Positions 26,117 through 35,274 are shown, counted from the stretch's first letter. The stretch is DNA of 50,622 nucleotides from Pseudomonadota bacterium (GCA_023419315.1 JAEZYE010000020.1:1-50622); one strand, 5' to 3'. Numbers and translations: made by a program. The notes: generated from the letters alone by a model not told the origin.

Positions 26117-27406
26117 TCACGCAGCCCGATGCGTGAACTGCTCTTCCTCGGTCGAACCTTTCAGCGCGGTCGTGGATGACTGGCCCTGCTGGATGGCCTG
26201 CGTCACTGCGTCGAAATATCCCGTGCCGACTTCGCGTTGATGCTTGACTGCGGTGAAGCCGCGTTCGGCAGCGGCGAACTCGGATTCCTGGAGTTCGACG
26301 AAGGCGCTCATCTGCCGGCGCGCATAGCCGTGCGCAAGATTGAACATGCTGTAATTCAGGCTGTGGAAACCGGCCAGCGTGATGAACTGGAACCTGTAGC
26401 CGTAGCGCGCGATTTCCTTCTGGAAGTTGGCGATCGTGGCGTCGTCGAGGTTCTTCTTCCAGTTGAAGCTCGGCGAACAGTTGTAGGCCAGCAGCTTGCC
26501 CGGATACTTGGCGTGGATGGCTTCGGCGAACTTGCGCGCGAATTCCAGATCCGGCTTGCCGGTCTCGCACCAGATCAGATCCGCGTACGGCGCATACGCC
26601 AGACCACGGCTGATCGCCTGATCCAGCCCATTGCGTGTCTTGAAGAAGCCTTCGACCGTGCGCTCGCCCGTGGTGAACGGTTGGTCGTTGCCGTCGATGT
26701 CACTGGTCAACAGGTCCGCTGCCTCGGCATCGGTGCGCGCAATCAGCAACGTCGGTACGCCCATGACATCGGCCGCCAGCCGCGCCGCGTTCAACTTCTC
26801 GATGGCCTCACGCGTGGGCACCAGCACCTTTCCGCCCATGTGGCCGCACTTCTTGACGCTGGCCAGCTGGTCTTCGAAATGCACGCCGGACGCGCCGGCT
26901 TCGATCATCGCCTTCATCAGTTCGAACGCGTTGAGCACGCCACCGAAGCCGGCCTCGGCGTCGGCCACGATCGGTTGCAGGAAATCGACGCTGTCATCGC
27001 CTTCGGCGTGCTGCAGCTGATCGGCGCGCAGCAGGGTGTTGTTGATGCGCTTGACCACCGCCGGTACGGAATCAGCCGGGTACAGCGACTGATCCGGATA
27101 CATCTGCCCGGCGAGGTTGGCGTCGGCGGCGACCTGCCAGCCGGACAGGTAGATGGCTTTCAGGCCGGCCTTGACCTGCTGCATCGCCTGGTTGCCGGTC
27201 AGCGCACCCAGTGCGTTGACGAAGTCTTCCTCGTGCAGGTACTTCCACAGTTTCCCGGCGCCGATGCGGGCGATCGAATGCTCGACCGGGATCGTGCCGC
27301 GCAGCCGCACCACGTCTTCGGCGGTGTAGTTGCGGGTGATGCCCTGCCAGCGCGGGTGGGTATCCCATTCGTGCTGCAGTTCCTGGGCGGTGGGCAACAT
27401 GTTCAT
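26117..27406 (-). CDS. aceA: Isocitrate lyase
   Basis: Splits isocitrate into glyoxylate and succinate in the glyoxylate shunt. The 429-residue protein has the catalytic loop KKCGHMGGKV with Cys187, and upstream ADAEAGFGG for magnesium binding. The start is the ATG at 27406, with GGAG eight bases before it. It lies 28 bases downstream of aceB on the same strand and shares a terminator, so aceBA is one operon under the divergent LysR-type regulator. Confidence 0.98.
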   Translation of the reverse strand: MNMLPTAQELQHEWDTHPRWQGITRNYTAEDVVRLRGTIPVEHSIARIGAGKLWKYLHEEDFVNALGALTGNQAMQQVKAGLKAIYLSGWQVAADANLAGQMYPDQSLYPADSVPAVVKRINNTLLRADQLQHAEGDDSVDFLQPIVADAEAGFGGVLNAFELMKAMIEAGASGVHFEDQLASVKKCGHMGGKVLVPTREAIEKLNAARLAADVMGVPTLLIARTDAEAADLLTSDIDGNDQPFTTGERTVEGFFKTRNGLDQAISRGLAYAPYADLIWCETGKPDLEFARKFAEAIHAKYPGKLLAYNCSPSFNWKKNLDDATIANFQKEIARYGYRFQFITLAGFHSLNYSMFNLAHGYARRQMSAFVELQESEFAAAERGFTAVKHQREVGTGYFDAVTQAIQQGQSSTTALKGSTEEEQFTHRAA

Positions 27407-27434
27407 GGCGTGACTCCGTAGGCGAAGGGGAGGA

Positions 27435-29069
27435 TCAATCGATGCGCTGGTATGCGGGCAGGGTCAGGAACTCGGCGAGTTCGTCATCGCGGCTGAGCGA
27501 ATCCAGCAGCGCGATGGCTTCGGCGATGCGTTCGCCGCCGGGCAGGCCGGCGGGATCGCCAAGCCGTGCCGGCAGCGCGCGCAGGGTCGCGTCGAACAGG
27601 GCGAGATCGATGGCGGTGCCGTCGGTGAGGTGCAGGCCGGGCGTGTGCAGCCATTGCCAGATCTGCGTGCGGGAAATCTCCGCAGTCGCGGCGTCTTCCA
27701 TCAGCCAGTGAATCGGCACGCATCCGTTGCCGGCCAGCCACGCGGCCAGATAGCGCACGCACACTTCGACATTGCCTTCGAAGCCGGCGCGCGTGATGGT
27801 GCCCTCGCTGGGCCGGATCAGATCGTCGCGCCCGACGTGCACGTCGGCGCGTGCAACCACGTGCTGGTTCGCGTCGGGCATGTGCTCGTCGAAGATCGAT
27901 TGCGCGATCGGAATCAGCGCCGGATGCGCCACCCAGGTGCCGTCGTGGCCGGCGCTGACTTCACGCAACTTGTCCGCGCGCACGCGCGCCATCGCCTGTT
28001 CGTTCGCGGCTTCGTCGTTGCCGATCGGGATCTGCGCGGCCATGCCGCCCATCGCGTGCGCACCGCGCCGGTGGCAGGTCTGGATCAGCAGTTCCGAATA
28101 AGCCTTGAGGAACGGCTGCGTCATCGTCACCTGCGCACGTTCGGGCAGTACGCGATCGCGATGGCGGCGGAAGGTTTTCAGGTACGAAAAGATGTAGTCC
28201 CAGCGGCCGCAGTTCAGGCCGACGATGCGGTCGCGCAGTGCGTGCAGGATCTCGTGCATCTCGAACACCGCCGGCAGCGTCTCGATCAGCACGGTCACCT
28301 TCATCTGCCCTTGCGGCAGACCCAGCGTGGCTTCGATGTGGGACAGCGCGGTTTCCCAGAGCGCGGCTTCCTCCATGCTCTGCAGCTTGGGCAGGTAGAA
28401 GTACGGGCCGCGATCCTTGCCGGCCAGCGCGCGCGCGTTGTGGAAGGCGAACACCGCCAGATCGAACAGGCCGCCTGCCAGCGGCTGGCCATCGACCAGC
28501 ACGTGCTTCTCGTCCAGGTGCCAGCCGCGCGGACGCACCAGCAGCACGGCCTGCGCCTCGAACGGCTTCAACGTGTAGCGCTTGCCGTTGGGCGCGGTGT
28601 AGTCGAGGTCGCCGCGCACAGCGCCGATGAGCGCGCGCTGCCCGATCAGCAGGTTGTCCCAGGTCGGCGAGGTCGAATCCTCGAAATCGGCCATGTAGAC
28701 CCGCGCGCCTGAGTTGAGCGCATTGATGACCATCTTCGGATCGACCGGGCCGGTGATTTCGACGCGCCGGTCGCGCAGGGCGGCGGGCAGCGGCGCAACC
28801 CGCCAGTCGCCCTCGCGGATGGCCCGGGTGTCGCTGCGGAAATCCGGCAGGCCGCCACCATCGAAGAACGCCTGCCGCTCCCGGCGCGCCGCCAGACGCA
28901 TCTGGCGTTCGGGCTCAATCGCCCGGTGCAGCGAGACCAGCAGCGCCAGCGCCGCCGGCGGAAGCAGCTCGGCCTGGCCCTGACGGACGGCGGTCAGGCT
29001 GATGCCCGGTGTCGGGCGAGCCCCGTTGGCCGGGCTTTCGAGCGGTTGCATGGCGATGGCGGCGGACAT
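27435..29069 (-). CDS. aceB: Malate synthase A
   Basis: Condenses glyoxylate and acetyl-CoA to malate. The 544-residue protein has RPRGWHLDEKH, VLIETLPAVFEMHEI, the signature GLNCGRWDYIFSYLKT and, near the C-terminus, VPIHWLMEDAATAEISR. It lacks the extra domain of the longer malate synthase G. The start is the ATG at 29069, preceded by the strong ribosome site AGGAGGT; the 38-codon upstream extension would cover the regulatory region. It is the first gene of aceBA. Confidence 0.98.
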   Translation of the reverse strand: MSAAIAMQPLESPANGARPTPGISLTAVRQGQAELLPPAALALLVSLHRAIEPERQMRLAARRERQAFFDGGGLPDFRSDTRAIREGDWRVAPLPAALRDRRVEITGPVDPKMVINALNSGARVYMADFEDSTSPTWDNLLIGQRALIGAVRGDLDYTAPNGKRYTLKPFEAQAVLLVRPRGWHLDEKHVLVDGQPLAGGLFDLAVFAFHNARALAGKDRGPYFYLPKLQSMEEAALWETALSHIEATLGLPQGQMKVTVLIETLPAVFEMHEILHALRDRIVGLNCGRWDYIFSYLKTFRRHRDRVLPERAQVTMTQPFLKAYSELLIQTCHRRGAHAMGGMAAQIPIGNDEAANEQAMARVRADKLREVSAGHDGTWVAHPALIPIAQSIFDEHMPDANQHVVARADVHVGRDDLIRPSEGTITRAGFEGNVEVCVRYLAAWLAGNGCVPIHWLMEDAATAEISRTQIWQWLHTPGLHLTDGTAIDLALFDATLRALPARLGDPAGLPGGERIAEAIALLDSLSRDDELAEFLTLPAYQRID

Positions 29070-29117
29070 GGCGGACCTCCTTGCTTGGGAGGCCACGGTG
29101 CGCGCGACATCACTTAT

Positions 29118-29138
29118 TTGACAAAACAGTTTTGTCAA
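29118..29138. promoter_or_regulatory. Perfect 21-bp palindrome in the aceB-LysR promoter region
   Basis: TTGACAAAAC, one central base, and GTTTTGTCAA form a perfect 10+10 inverted repeat. It contains a consensus -35 (TTGACA) on each strand, one facing aceB and one facing the LysR gene. The aceB-facing -10 candidates are poor, as expected for a promoter needing an activator. It is probably the operator of the adjacent LysR-type regulator or of another regulator. Confidence 0.7.
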
Positions 29139-29152
29139 TGCGTTTAATAAGC

Positions 29153-29171
29153 TCAACTTATATTGAGTTGA
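29153..29171. promoter_or_regulatory. Second inverted repeat next to the LysR start codon
   Basis: TCAACT and AGTTGA, seven bases apart, end three bases before the ATG of the LysR gene. The position, overlapping the ribosome-binding region, suits autoregulation. LysR sites often share a dyad around T-N11-A, but I cannot assign this site firmly. Confidence 0.45.
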
Positions 29172-29173
29172 AC

Positions 29174-30142
29174 ATGCCCGCAAAAAGCCCGCCCACGCTG
29201 CGTTTCGCCTACAAGTCGGACCGGCTGAAACCGCTGCGCGCGTTCTGCCAGACGGTCCGGCTGGGCTCGGTTTCGCGCGCGGCCGAGGCCCTGTTCGTGA
29301 GCCAGCCGGCGATCACGCTCCAGTTGCAGGCGCTGGAACGCGAGATGGGCGTGCGCCTGTTCGAACGCAGCGGCCGCCGCCTGACCCCGACGCGCGAAGG
29401 CCAGCTGCTGCATGAACTGGCCCAACCGCTGGTCGAGGGCATCGACGCGCTGGAGGCGACGTTCAAGGACAAGGTGGCGGGCCTGGATGCCGGCGAACTC
29501 AACATCGCGGCCAACAGTTCGACCATCCTCTATCTGCTGCCGCGCATCGTGGAGAACTTCCGCCGCGAACATCCGGACGTGCGGCTGACGCTGCACAACG
29601 CCATCACCGCCGACGGCACCGATCTGCTGCGCGCCGATGCGGTGGACTTGGCGGTCGGTTCGATGATGGATGTCCCGGCCGATCTCAGCTACGCCCCGAT
29701 CTACCGGTTCGAACCGCTGCTGATCACGCCGCCGGATCATCCGCTGGCAAAGAAGCCGCGGCTGGAGCTGGCCGATATTTCACCGTTCGGGCTCATCCTG
29801 CCGCCCAAGCGGCAGATCACCTATCGCCTCGTCGATCTGGTGTTCCAGCAGCACCGCGTGCCTTATACGGTGGCGCTGGAAGTCGGCGGCTGGGAAGTCA
29901 TCAAGCAGTACGTGGCGATGAACATGGGCATTTCGATCGTCAGTTCGATCTGCCTGACCGACTCGGATCGCGGGCGGCTGGCGACGCGCTCGCTGGCCGA
30001 ATGGTTCCCGGCCCGCAGCTACGGCGTCATCGTGCGCAAGGGCAAATACCTGTCGCCGCAGGCGCGCGCCTTCATCGAGCTGATCCAGCCGGATCTCTTC
30101 CTGCGCCGGGACTACGACGACAGCGGGCATTCGGAACGTTGA
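29174..30142 (+). CDS. LysR-type transcriptional regulator of the glyoxylate operon
   Basis: A 322-residue regulator with an N-terminal winged helix-turn-helix (about 18-77, LRAFCQTVRLGSVSRAAEAL then VSQPAITLQLQALE) and a C-terminal effector-binding domain (about 105-305). It is divergent from aceB with a 104-base gap containing two inverted repeats, so aceBA is its most likely target. The effector is unknown; an acetate- or fatty-acid-linked metabolite is a guess. I start at ATG 29174; there is no strong ribosome site. The final residues extend past the domain with an acidic tail. Confidence 0.93.
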   Translation: MPAKSPPTLRFAYKSDRLKPLRAFCQTVRLGSVSRAAEALFVSQPAITLQLQALEREMGVRLFERSGRRLTPTREGQLLHELAQPLVEGIDALEATFKDKVAGLDAGELNIAANSSTILYLLPRIVENFRREHPDVRLTLHNAITADGTDLLRADAVDLAVGSMMDVPADLSYAPIYRFEPLLITPPDHPLAKKPRLELADISPFGLILPPKRQITYRLVDLVFQQHRVPYTVALEVGGWEVIKQYVAMNMGISIVSSICLTDSDRGRLATRSLAEWFPARSYGVIVRKGKYLSPQARAFIELIQPDLFLRRDYDDSGHSER

Positions 30143-30191
30143 GCGCGGCGGCCTGCGGGCGGCTATCGTGAGCACCTCCACGGAGACAGGC

Positions 30192-30929
30192 ATGTCCGTT
30201 ACGGAAATCCCATCGCCCGCCTATCGCGAGCACGCGCCCATTGCGGCGCTGCGCGATCGGCTGCAGTGCGCTTGGACGTATCGCGCTCCTGCCGGTGAAG
30301 CGATCTCCACGCAGGTGATCCCCGATGGTTGCGTGGATCTGATCTGGACGGCGGATCGCGGGTTCGTCGCCGGTCCGGATCGCGTGGCGGCCACCGCCGT
30401 CCTCGGCGCGGGCCAGCAGCTGCACGCCGTGCGCTTCGCACCCGGCGCGGCCGCCGCGCTGTTCGGATTGCCGCTGGAGGAACTGGTTGGCCAGCGCGTG
30501 CCGCTGCACGATCTCTGGGGCCGGCGCGCCGATCGCATGGCTGCAGTGCTGGAGCGCGCTGCGCCGGACAACCGTCTGCGGGAAATGCAGTATTGGCTCG
30601 CGGGCGAAACCGGTTGGCGCGCGGATGCGGAGATGGCCTGGGTGTTCGCCCGCGCCGATCACGAAAGCACCACGCCGCGCGATCTCGCGCATGGACTCGG
30701 CGTCAGCGAACGCCAGTTGCGCAGGCGCTGCCGGCATGCTTTTGGCTACGGGCCCAAGACCTTGATGCGCATCCTGCGCCTGCAACGCTTTCTGGCCGGC
30801 GCGGCGGAGCGTGGCCTGCTGGCGCGCGCGCTGGACGCCGGCTATCGCGATGCAGCGCATCTTGCGCACGAGGTGCGGGACATGGCCGGATGCACACCGC
30901 GCGAACTGATCGCAGCGCGCCACGGCTGA
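30192..30929 (+). CDS. AraC-family transcriptional regulator
   Basis: A 245-residue protein from the ATG at 30192, preceded by GGAGACA. The N-terminal domain (QVIPDGCVDLIWT...RFAPGAAAALFGLP) matches the DUF6597 sensor type found in AraC regulators. The C-terminal part (about 150-245) holds two helix-turn-helix motifs (RDLAHGLGVSERQLRRRCRH and ARALDAGYRDAAHLAHEVR). It stands 80 bases before a VOC-family gene on the same strand, an AraC-VOC pair. The target is unknown. Confidence 0.88.
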   Translation: MSVTEIPSPAYREHAPIAALRDRLQCAWTYRAPAGEAISTQVIPDGCVDLIWTADRGFVAGPDRVAATAVLGAGQQLHAVRFAPGAAAALFGLPLEELVGQRVPLHDLWGRRADRMAAVLERAAPDNRLREMQYWLAGETGWRADAEMAWVFARADHESTTPRDLAHGLGVSERQLRRRCRHAFGYGPKTLMRILRLQRFLAGAAERGLLARALDAGYRDAAHLAHEVRDMAGCTPRELIAARHG

Positions 30930-31008
30930 TGTCCGTTTTCGACAAGACGGATTTCTCCGCCGTGTGGATACTGGCGCCTTCCTACCGCACCTTCGGACTG
31001 CACGCCGC

Positions 31009-31356
31009 ATGAGCCACACGCCGCACCACCGCATCGACTACGTCGAATTCAACGTCGCTTCCATCGCCGCCGCGAAGCAGTTCTACGGCGACGCATTCGG
31101 CTGGACGTTCCAGGACTACGGCCCGGACTACTGCGAGTTCCGTGATGGCCGCCTGACCGGCGGATTCGCGCACGGCGAAGCAGCACCGGGCGGCGCGTTG
31201 ATCGTGCTGTTCTCCGACGATCTGGAAAATTCGCAGGCCGCGATCGAAGCAGCGGGCGGCTCCATCACGCAGCCGATCTTCGATTTCCCCGGCGGCCGCC
31301 GCTTCCACTTCCGTGATCGCGACGGCTATGAACTGGCGGTGTGGTCGGATCACTGA
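31009..31356 (+). CDS. VOC-family (glyoxalase/bleomycin-resistance fold) protein
   Basis: A 115-residue single-domain protein, probably a dimer, with the betaalphabetabetabeta pattern of vicinal-oxygen-chelate proteins: IDYVEFNVASIAAAKQFYGDAFGW at the start and FHFRDRDGYELAVWSDH at the end (Asp-Pro/Asp-Gly-type loop before the last strand). The start is ATG 31009. It follows the AraC regulator, and the two are probably co-transcribed. The substrate is unknown. Confidence 0.88.
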   Translation: MSHTPHHRIDYVEFNVASIAAAKQFYGDAFGWTFQDYGPDYCEFRDGRLTGGFAHGEAAPGGALIVLFSDDLENSQAAIEAAGGSITQPIFDFPGGRRFHFRDRDGYELAVWSDH

Positions 31357-31377
31357 TCCGGCCACGCGCGCGCCGGC

Positions 31378-32394
31378 TTACTTCGGCATCGGCAAGGCGT
31401 CGTCGGCGAAGATCGCCACGTGCGGTACGCCGTCCGCGCCGATCCAGCCGCGATACATGCCTTCGGTGTTGAACGGGAATGCCACCTGGCCTTCCGACGA
31501 CAGCGCGATGGCGCCGCCATCGCCGCCGGCCTTCGGGATTTCCTCGTTGATCACCGCCTTGGCGGCGGTGGCGAGATCCTCGCCCTTGTAGCGCACGCGT
31601 GCGCAGACGTTGTACGCCGCCACGTTGCGGATGTAGTACTCGCCCCAGCCGGTGCCCGATACCGCGCAGCGTGCGTCGGCCCAGGTGCCGGCGCCGATGA
31701 TCGGCGAGTCGCCGACGCGACCGTAGCGCTTGTTGGTCATGCCGCCGGTCGAGGTGCCGGCGGCCAGGTGGCCTTGCGTGTCCAGTGCCAGCGCGCCGAC
31801 GGTGCCGAAGTGCTTGGCGGTTTCCAGATCCGCGTGCGCCTGTCCGGACGCTTCTTCCTTCAGCGCCTTCTGCAGCTGCTGCCAGCGCTTCTCGGTGCGG
31901 AAGTAGGACGGATCCACCAGGCTCACGCCCTGTTCTTCGGCAAATTTTTCCGCGCCGTCGCCGACCATCATCACGTGCTTCGATTTGTCCATGACCAGCC
32001 GCGCAAGCTGGATGGGATTCTTGATGCGATGCACGCCGGCAATCGCGCCGGCCTTGCCGCTGGCGCCGTCCATGATCGACGCATCCAGTTCATTGCGGCC
32101 GTCGTGGGTGAACACCGCGCCGCGCGCGGCGTTGAACATCGGTGCGTCCTCGAGCACGGTGATCGCGGCGATGACGGCATCGACGGCCGGCTTGCCCGAC
32201 TTCAGTTCGGCGTGGCCCGCGCGCAGTGCGTCTTCCATCGCCTTGCGCGCCGCGGCGACTTCCTGCGGCGCGAGGTCCGCACGCTCCACGCCGGCGCCGC
32301 CGTGGATCACCAGCATCGGCGCGGTGTCGGCCGCGCTCGCCACGCCGGCCCAGGCCAGCAGCGCCACGCCGCAGGCGTGCATCAATTTCGTCAT
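31378..32394 (-). CDS. iaaA: Exported isoaspartyl peptidase / L-asparaginase (Ntn hydrolase)
   Basis: Hydrolyses beta-aspartyl dipeptides, and asparagine, after autocleavage before a threonine. The 338-residue precursor has a signal peptide (MTKLMHACGVALLAWAGVASA), then MLVIHGGAG. The self-cleavage site is before Thr198 in HFGTVGALALD, with TSTGGMTNKRYGRVGDSP following, which matches plant-type asparaginases such as E. coli IaaA. That enzyme is cytoplasmic; this one is exported, so it works in the periplasm. It lies 35 bases downstream of the cyanophycinase gene, whose product would supply beta-Asp-Arg. Confidence 0.92.
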   Translation of the reverse strand: MTKLMHACGVALLAWAGVASAADTAPMLVIHGGAGVERADLAPQEVAAARKAMEDALRAGHAELKSGKPAVDAVIAAITVLEDAPMFNAARGAVFTHDGRNELDASIMDGASGKAGAIAGVHRIKNPIQLARLVMDKSKHVMMVGDGAEKFAEEQGVSLVDPSYFRTEKRWQQLQKALKEEASGQAHADLETAKHFGTVGALALDTQGHLAAGTSTGGMTNKRYGRVGDSPIIGAGTWADARCAVSGTGWGEYYIRNVAAYNVCARVRYKGEDLATAAKAVINEEIPKAGGDGGAIALSSEGQVAFPFNTEGMYRGWIGADGVPHVAIFADDALPMPK

Positions 32395-32429
32395 GGTCGG
32401 ATTCCGGAAAGAGAAGGAAGAAAGTGGGT

Positions 32430-33482
32430 TCATTCTAGCGAGGCGGTGGGCTGCGACTCGATGAGCTGGCCCTTCACCACATCCACCTGGCGTTCGAACG
32501 CCGGCGACTGCACCTGCAGATCCGGGAAGCGGATCGTGCTGCCCGCGCCAAGCCCGATCACCGGCACGCGGCGGAAGGTCAGCGGTTTGCCTTCGCTGAA
32601 ATGGTCGGCGTGGCGCTGCGGCCGGACCAGCCACGCATGGCCGCCGTCGCCGGTGAACACGCGGCCATTGCCGTCGGCGTCGATGCACAGCGCGGTGTAT
32701 TCGTCGATGCCGATGCCGACCACGTCGGTGCGTTGCTGCTCGCGCGACAGTCGCGCCACGAACGCGATGAGCCGGCCCAGGCGATTGCGCTCGCCGAAGT
32801 GGCTGTCGGTGATGACGTTGCGCAGGTGCGGCATGTGCAGGAAATCGCCGACCAGCGTCACTTCGCTGCCGGTCGGGTTGGCCATGGCATCGGCCGATAC
32901 CAGGCTGCCGCCGTCCATGGCGCCGTAGGCAAAACCGCCGAGGATGGCGAGGCCGGCGCTGGTGCCGCCGATCGGCTTGCCTGCGCGCACGTGCGCATCC
33001 AGCAGTTCGTTGAGCGGCGTGCCTTTCCAGAAGCGCACGTAGTTGGACTGGTCGCCACCGGCGAGGAAGATGCCATCGGCTTCGCGCACGATGCGCAGCA
33101 CGTCGGGATCGCTTGCCGCGCGGCGGTCCTGGAACACGATCGTCTGCGCGGCGGTGATGCCCCCGATGTCGCGGAAGAACTCCTCTTGCGCATTCGTGGT
33201 TCCCGAGGCGCGCAGGATCACGATGCGGCCGTGCCCGGCTTTTTCGATCATCCAGCGGAAGGCGTCATACGGCCAATCGCCGCCGCCGACCAGCATCAGC
33301 CCGGCTTCGGTGGCGCCGGGACGCGGCGCGGCGACATCGCCGATCTCGAAATACAGGTAGCCGTCGCGTTGCGCCGCGGGGTCCACCTCCGCCTCCGTCT
33401 GCGCCATCGCCCACGGCGCGACGCACATCGCCGCCAGCCACCCCGCCAACGCCCACTTTCCGATCCAGCCCCACTTCCGCAC
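32430..33482 (-). CDS. Exported cyanophycinase (peptidase family S51)
   Basis: Cuts the storage polymer cyanophycin (poly-Asp with Arg side chains) to beta-Asp-Arg dipeptides. I start at GTG 33482, seven bases after GGGGAG; this yields a clean signal peptide MRKWGWIGKW...AMAQ. An ATG 18 bases upstream (33500) has a poorer ribosome site. The 350-residue protein carries GGGDWPYDAFRW, GGDQSNYVRFWKGT, the nucleophile motif GGTSAG (Ser175), DSHFGERNRLGRL and GIGIDEYTAL, all family landmarks. The export signal indicates action outside the cytoplasm, as in CphE-type enzymes. No cyanophycin synthetase is present in the window. Confidence 0.92.
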   Translation of the reverse strand: MRKWGWIGKWALAGWLAAMCVAPWAMAQTEAEVDPAAQRDGYLYFEIGDVAAPRPGATEAGLMLVGGGDWPYDAFRWMIEKAGHGRIVILRASGTTNAQEEFFRDIGGITAAQTIVFQDRRAASDPDVLRIVREADGIFLAGGDQSNYVRFWKGTPLNELLDAHVRAGKPIGGTSAGLAILGGFAYGAMDGGSLVSADAMANPTGSEVTLVGDFLHMPHLRNVITDSHFGERNRLGRLIAFVARLSREQQRTDVVGIGIDEYTALCIDADGNGRVFTGDGGHAWLVRPQRHADHFSEGKPLTFRRVPVIGLGAGSTIRFPDLQVQSPAFERQVDVVKGQLIESQPTASLE

Positions 33483-33511
33483 GTGTCCACTCCCCTGCAT
33501 GCCTGTTGATG

Positions 33512-33524
33512 ATGACGAACGTCG
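33512..33524. promoter_or_regulatory. 13-bp motif before the sigma gene, shared with the receptor gene
   Basis: ATGACGAACGTCG lies 75 bases before the sigma-factor ATG. Its core GACGAACGTC is an inverted repeat. The copy at 35275-35287 differs at one of 13 bases and lies 76 bases before the receptor ATG. On the opposite strand it lies just upstream of the cyanophycinase gene, so it could serve both directions. Confidence 0.5.
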
Positions 33525-33599
33525 GCGCGCTTCCCCGCCCCCCGCATACGCTGCTTTGCAGCATGAACACGGCTCTCGACCGCGCGGTGGATTCGGGTA

Positions 33600-34193
33600 A
33601 TGTCACAAACGATGACCGAATCCACAGACCTCTGGTTCGCCCGCGAGATCCTCGTCCACGAGGAAGCCCTGGTGCATTACCTGCGCCGGTGCTGGCCGCA
33701 TCGCGACGAAATCCACGATCTGCGGCAGGAGGTCTATGTCCGGGTCTACGAGGCGGCCGGCAAGTCCGTGCCGACCATGCCCAAGTCCTTCCTGTTCGCC
33801 ACCGCGCGCCACCTGATGACCGACCGCCTGCGCCGCAGCCGGGTGGTTTCGATCGAGACGATGGGTGATCTCGAGCCGATGAACGTCTTGGTGGATGAGG
33901 TATCTCCGGAACGCTGGTGTGGCGGACGGCAGGTGCTGAAGCGGCTGGCCGATGCATTCGATCGGCTGCCCGACCGTTGCCGGGAGGTGATCTGGCTGCG
34001 CCGGGTGGAAGAACTGCCGCAGAAGGAAGTGGCGTTGCGCCTGGGCATCAGCGAGAAGACCGTGGAAAAGCATGTGGCCAAGGGAATCCGACTGATCGCC
34101 GAGCACTTCTACAGCGGTTCCGGCGCGCGGGCGCATCGCGGCCGGGCGACGCAGGAGGCGGAGCGGGAGCATGGTCGACAGCAGAGTGATTGA
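33600..34193 (+). CDS. FecI-like ECF RNA polymerase sigma factor
   Basis: A 197-residue sigma-70 family protein with only regions 2 and 4. Region 2 (about 20-90) includes HRDEIHDLRQEVYVRVYEAA and SFLFATARHLMTDRLRR. Region 4 (about 118-170) includes LPDRCREVIWLRRVEEL and the helix-turn-helix KEVALRLGISEKTVEKHV. It is the first gene of a sigma-FecR-receptor operon and overlaps the FecR gene by 23 bases. ATG 33600 and ATG 33612 are both possible starts. The usual role is activation of the receptor operon on an outer-membrane signal. Confidence 0.92.
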   Translation: MSQTMTESTDLWFAREILVHEEALVHYLRRCWPHRDEIHDLRQEVYVRVYEAAGKSVPTMPKSFLFATARHLMTDRLRRSRVVSIETMGDLEPMNVLVDEVSPERWCGGRQVLKRLADAFDRLPDRCREVIWLRRVEELPQKEVALRLGISEKTVEKHVAKGIRLIAEHFYSGSGARAHRGRATQEAEREHGRQQSD

Positions 34194-35256
34194 ACAGCAG
34201 GCCGCGCAGTGGCTGGCGCGGCGCGAATCCGGCGATTGGAATGCGGAGCAGCAGCAGGCGCTGGATGCCTGGCTGGCCGCGACGACCGCGCACCGGGTGG
34301 CGTGGCTGCGGCTCGATGCGGCGTGGCGCGAAAGCGGGCGGCTAGCCGCACTCGGCGCGGGTCATTCGGCCGGCGGCGTTCCACCGCGCGGCGTCGGCTT
34401 GCATGCGTCGCGGGATCCGCGCGCCGCAACGCGCACTGCGGACTCCCGTGCGCCATCGTCCGGATTGCCGGATGTCGGCAGTCTGGTCTTTGCGCCGCGC
34501 GACCGCCGTCCCGCACCCTGGCCGCACCGCGTGGGCGCCGCGGCGATGATGTTGAGCGTGGTGGCGGTTTTTGCATTCGGCTGGCGCTGGTACGGGTCCG
34601 TCGAACACGCCAGCTACGCAACGCCGCTGGGCGACCTGCGCGCCGTGCCGCTGAGCGACGGCTCGCGCGCCACGCTGAGCAGCGACAGCGGCATCGCGGT
34701 GCGCCTGTCGCACGACGAACGCCGCATCGAACTGCAGCGCGGCGAAGCCTTCTTCGAAGCCGCCAAGGATCCGGGCCGGCCGTTCGTGGTCGGGGCGGGC
34801 AATCGCCATGTGGTGGCGGTGGGCACGCGTTTTTCGGTCCGCCGTGACGGTCCGGACCTGCGGGTCGTGGTGACCGAAGGGACGGTGCGGCTGGAATCGC
34901 TGCCGGGTGCGGACGGTCATGCGCAGCCGACCACGCTGCTGCCGGCGGGCAGTGTCGCGGTCGCCAGCCGTGATGGCGTCTTCGTGCGCACCGGTTCCGT
35001 CGCCGACGCCGAGCGCCTGGTGGATTGGCGCAGCGGCTTCCTGACCTTCCAGGACACGACGCTGGCCGACGCCGCGCTCGAGTTCAACCGTTACAACCCG
35101 CGCAAGCTGGTGATGGGGGATCCGCAGGTCGCACGGCTGCGCGTCGGCGGCAACTTCCGCTGGTCCAACACCGAAGCCTTCGTACGCCTGCTGGAGCAGG
35201 GGTTCCCGGTACGGGCGGAACACCAGGGCGATCGCATCGTCCTGCACAGCCTTTGA
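34171..35256 (+). CDS. FecR-family anti-sigma factor / transmembrane signal relay
   Basis: A 361-residue inner-membrane protein. The N-terminal cytoplasmic part (about 1-120, VIEQQAAQWLARRESGDWN then ALDAWLAATTAHRVAWLRLDAAW) matches the FecR N-terminal domain. A membrane segment (about 122-140) follows, then a periplasmic FecR domain (YATPLGDLRAVPLSDGSRATL...GEAFFEAAKDPGRPF...) and a C-terminal STN-like part (about 285-361). A long Gly/Ala/Arg-rich insert (about 60-110) sits before the membrane segment. It should bind the receptor's STN domain in the periplasm and control the upstream sigma factor. It overlaps the sigma gene by 23 bases. Confidence 0.93.
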   Translation: MVDSRVIEQQAAQWLARRESGDWNAEQQQALDAWLAATTAHRVAWLRLDAAWRESGRLAALGAGHSAGGVPPRGVGLHASRDPRAATRTADSRAPSSGLPDVGSLVFAPRDRRPAPWPHRVGAAAMMLSVVAVFAFGWRWYGSVEHASYATPLGDLRAVPLSDGSRATLSSDSGIAVRLSHDERRIELQRGEAFFEAAKDPGRPFVVGAGNRHVVAVGTRFSVRRDGPDLRVVVTEGTVRLESLPGADGHAQPTTLLPAGSVAVASRDGVFVRTGSVADAERLVDWRSGFLTFQDTTLADAALEFNRYNPRKLVMGDPQVARLRVGGNFRWSNTEAFVRLLEQGFPVRAEHQGDRIVLHSL

Positions 35257-35274
35257 GTTTTCCGCCGGTCCGCC

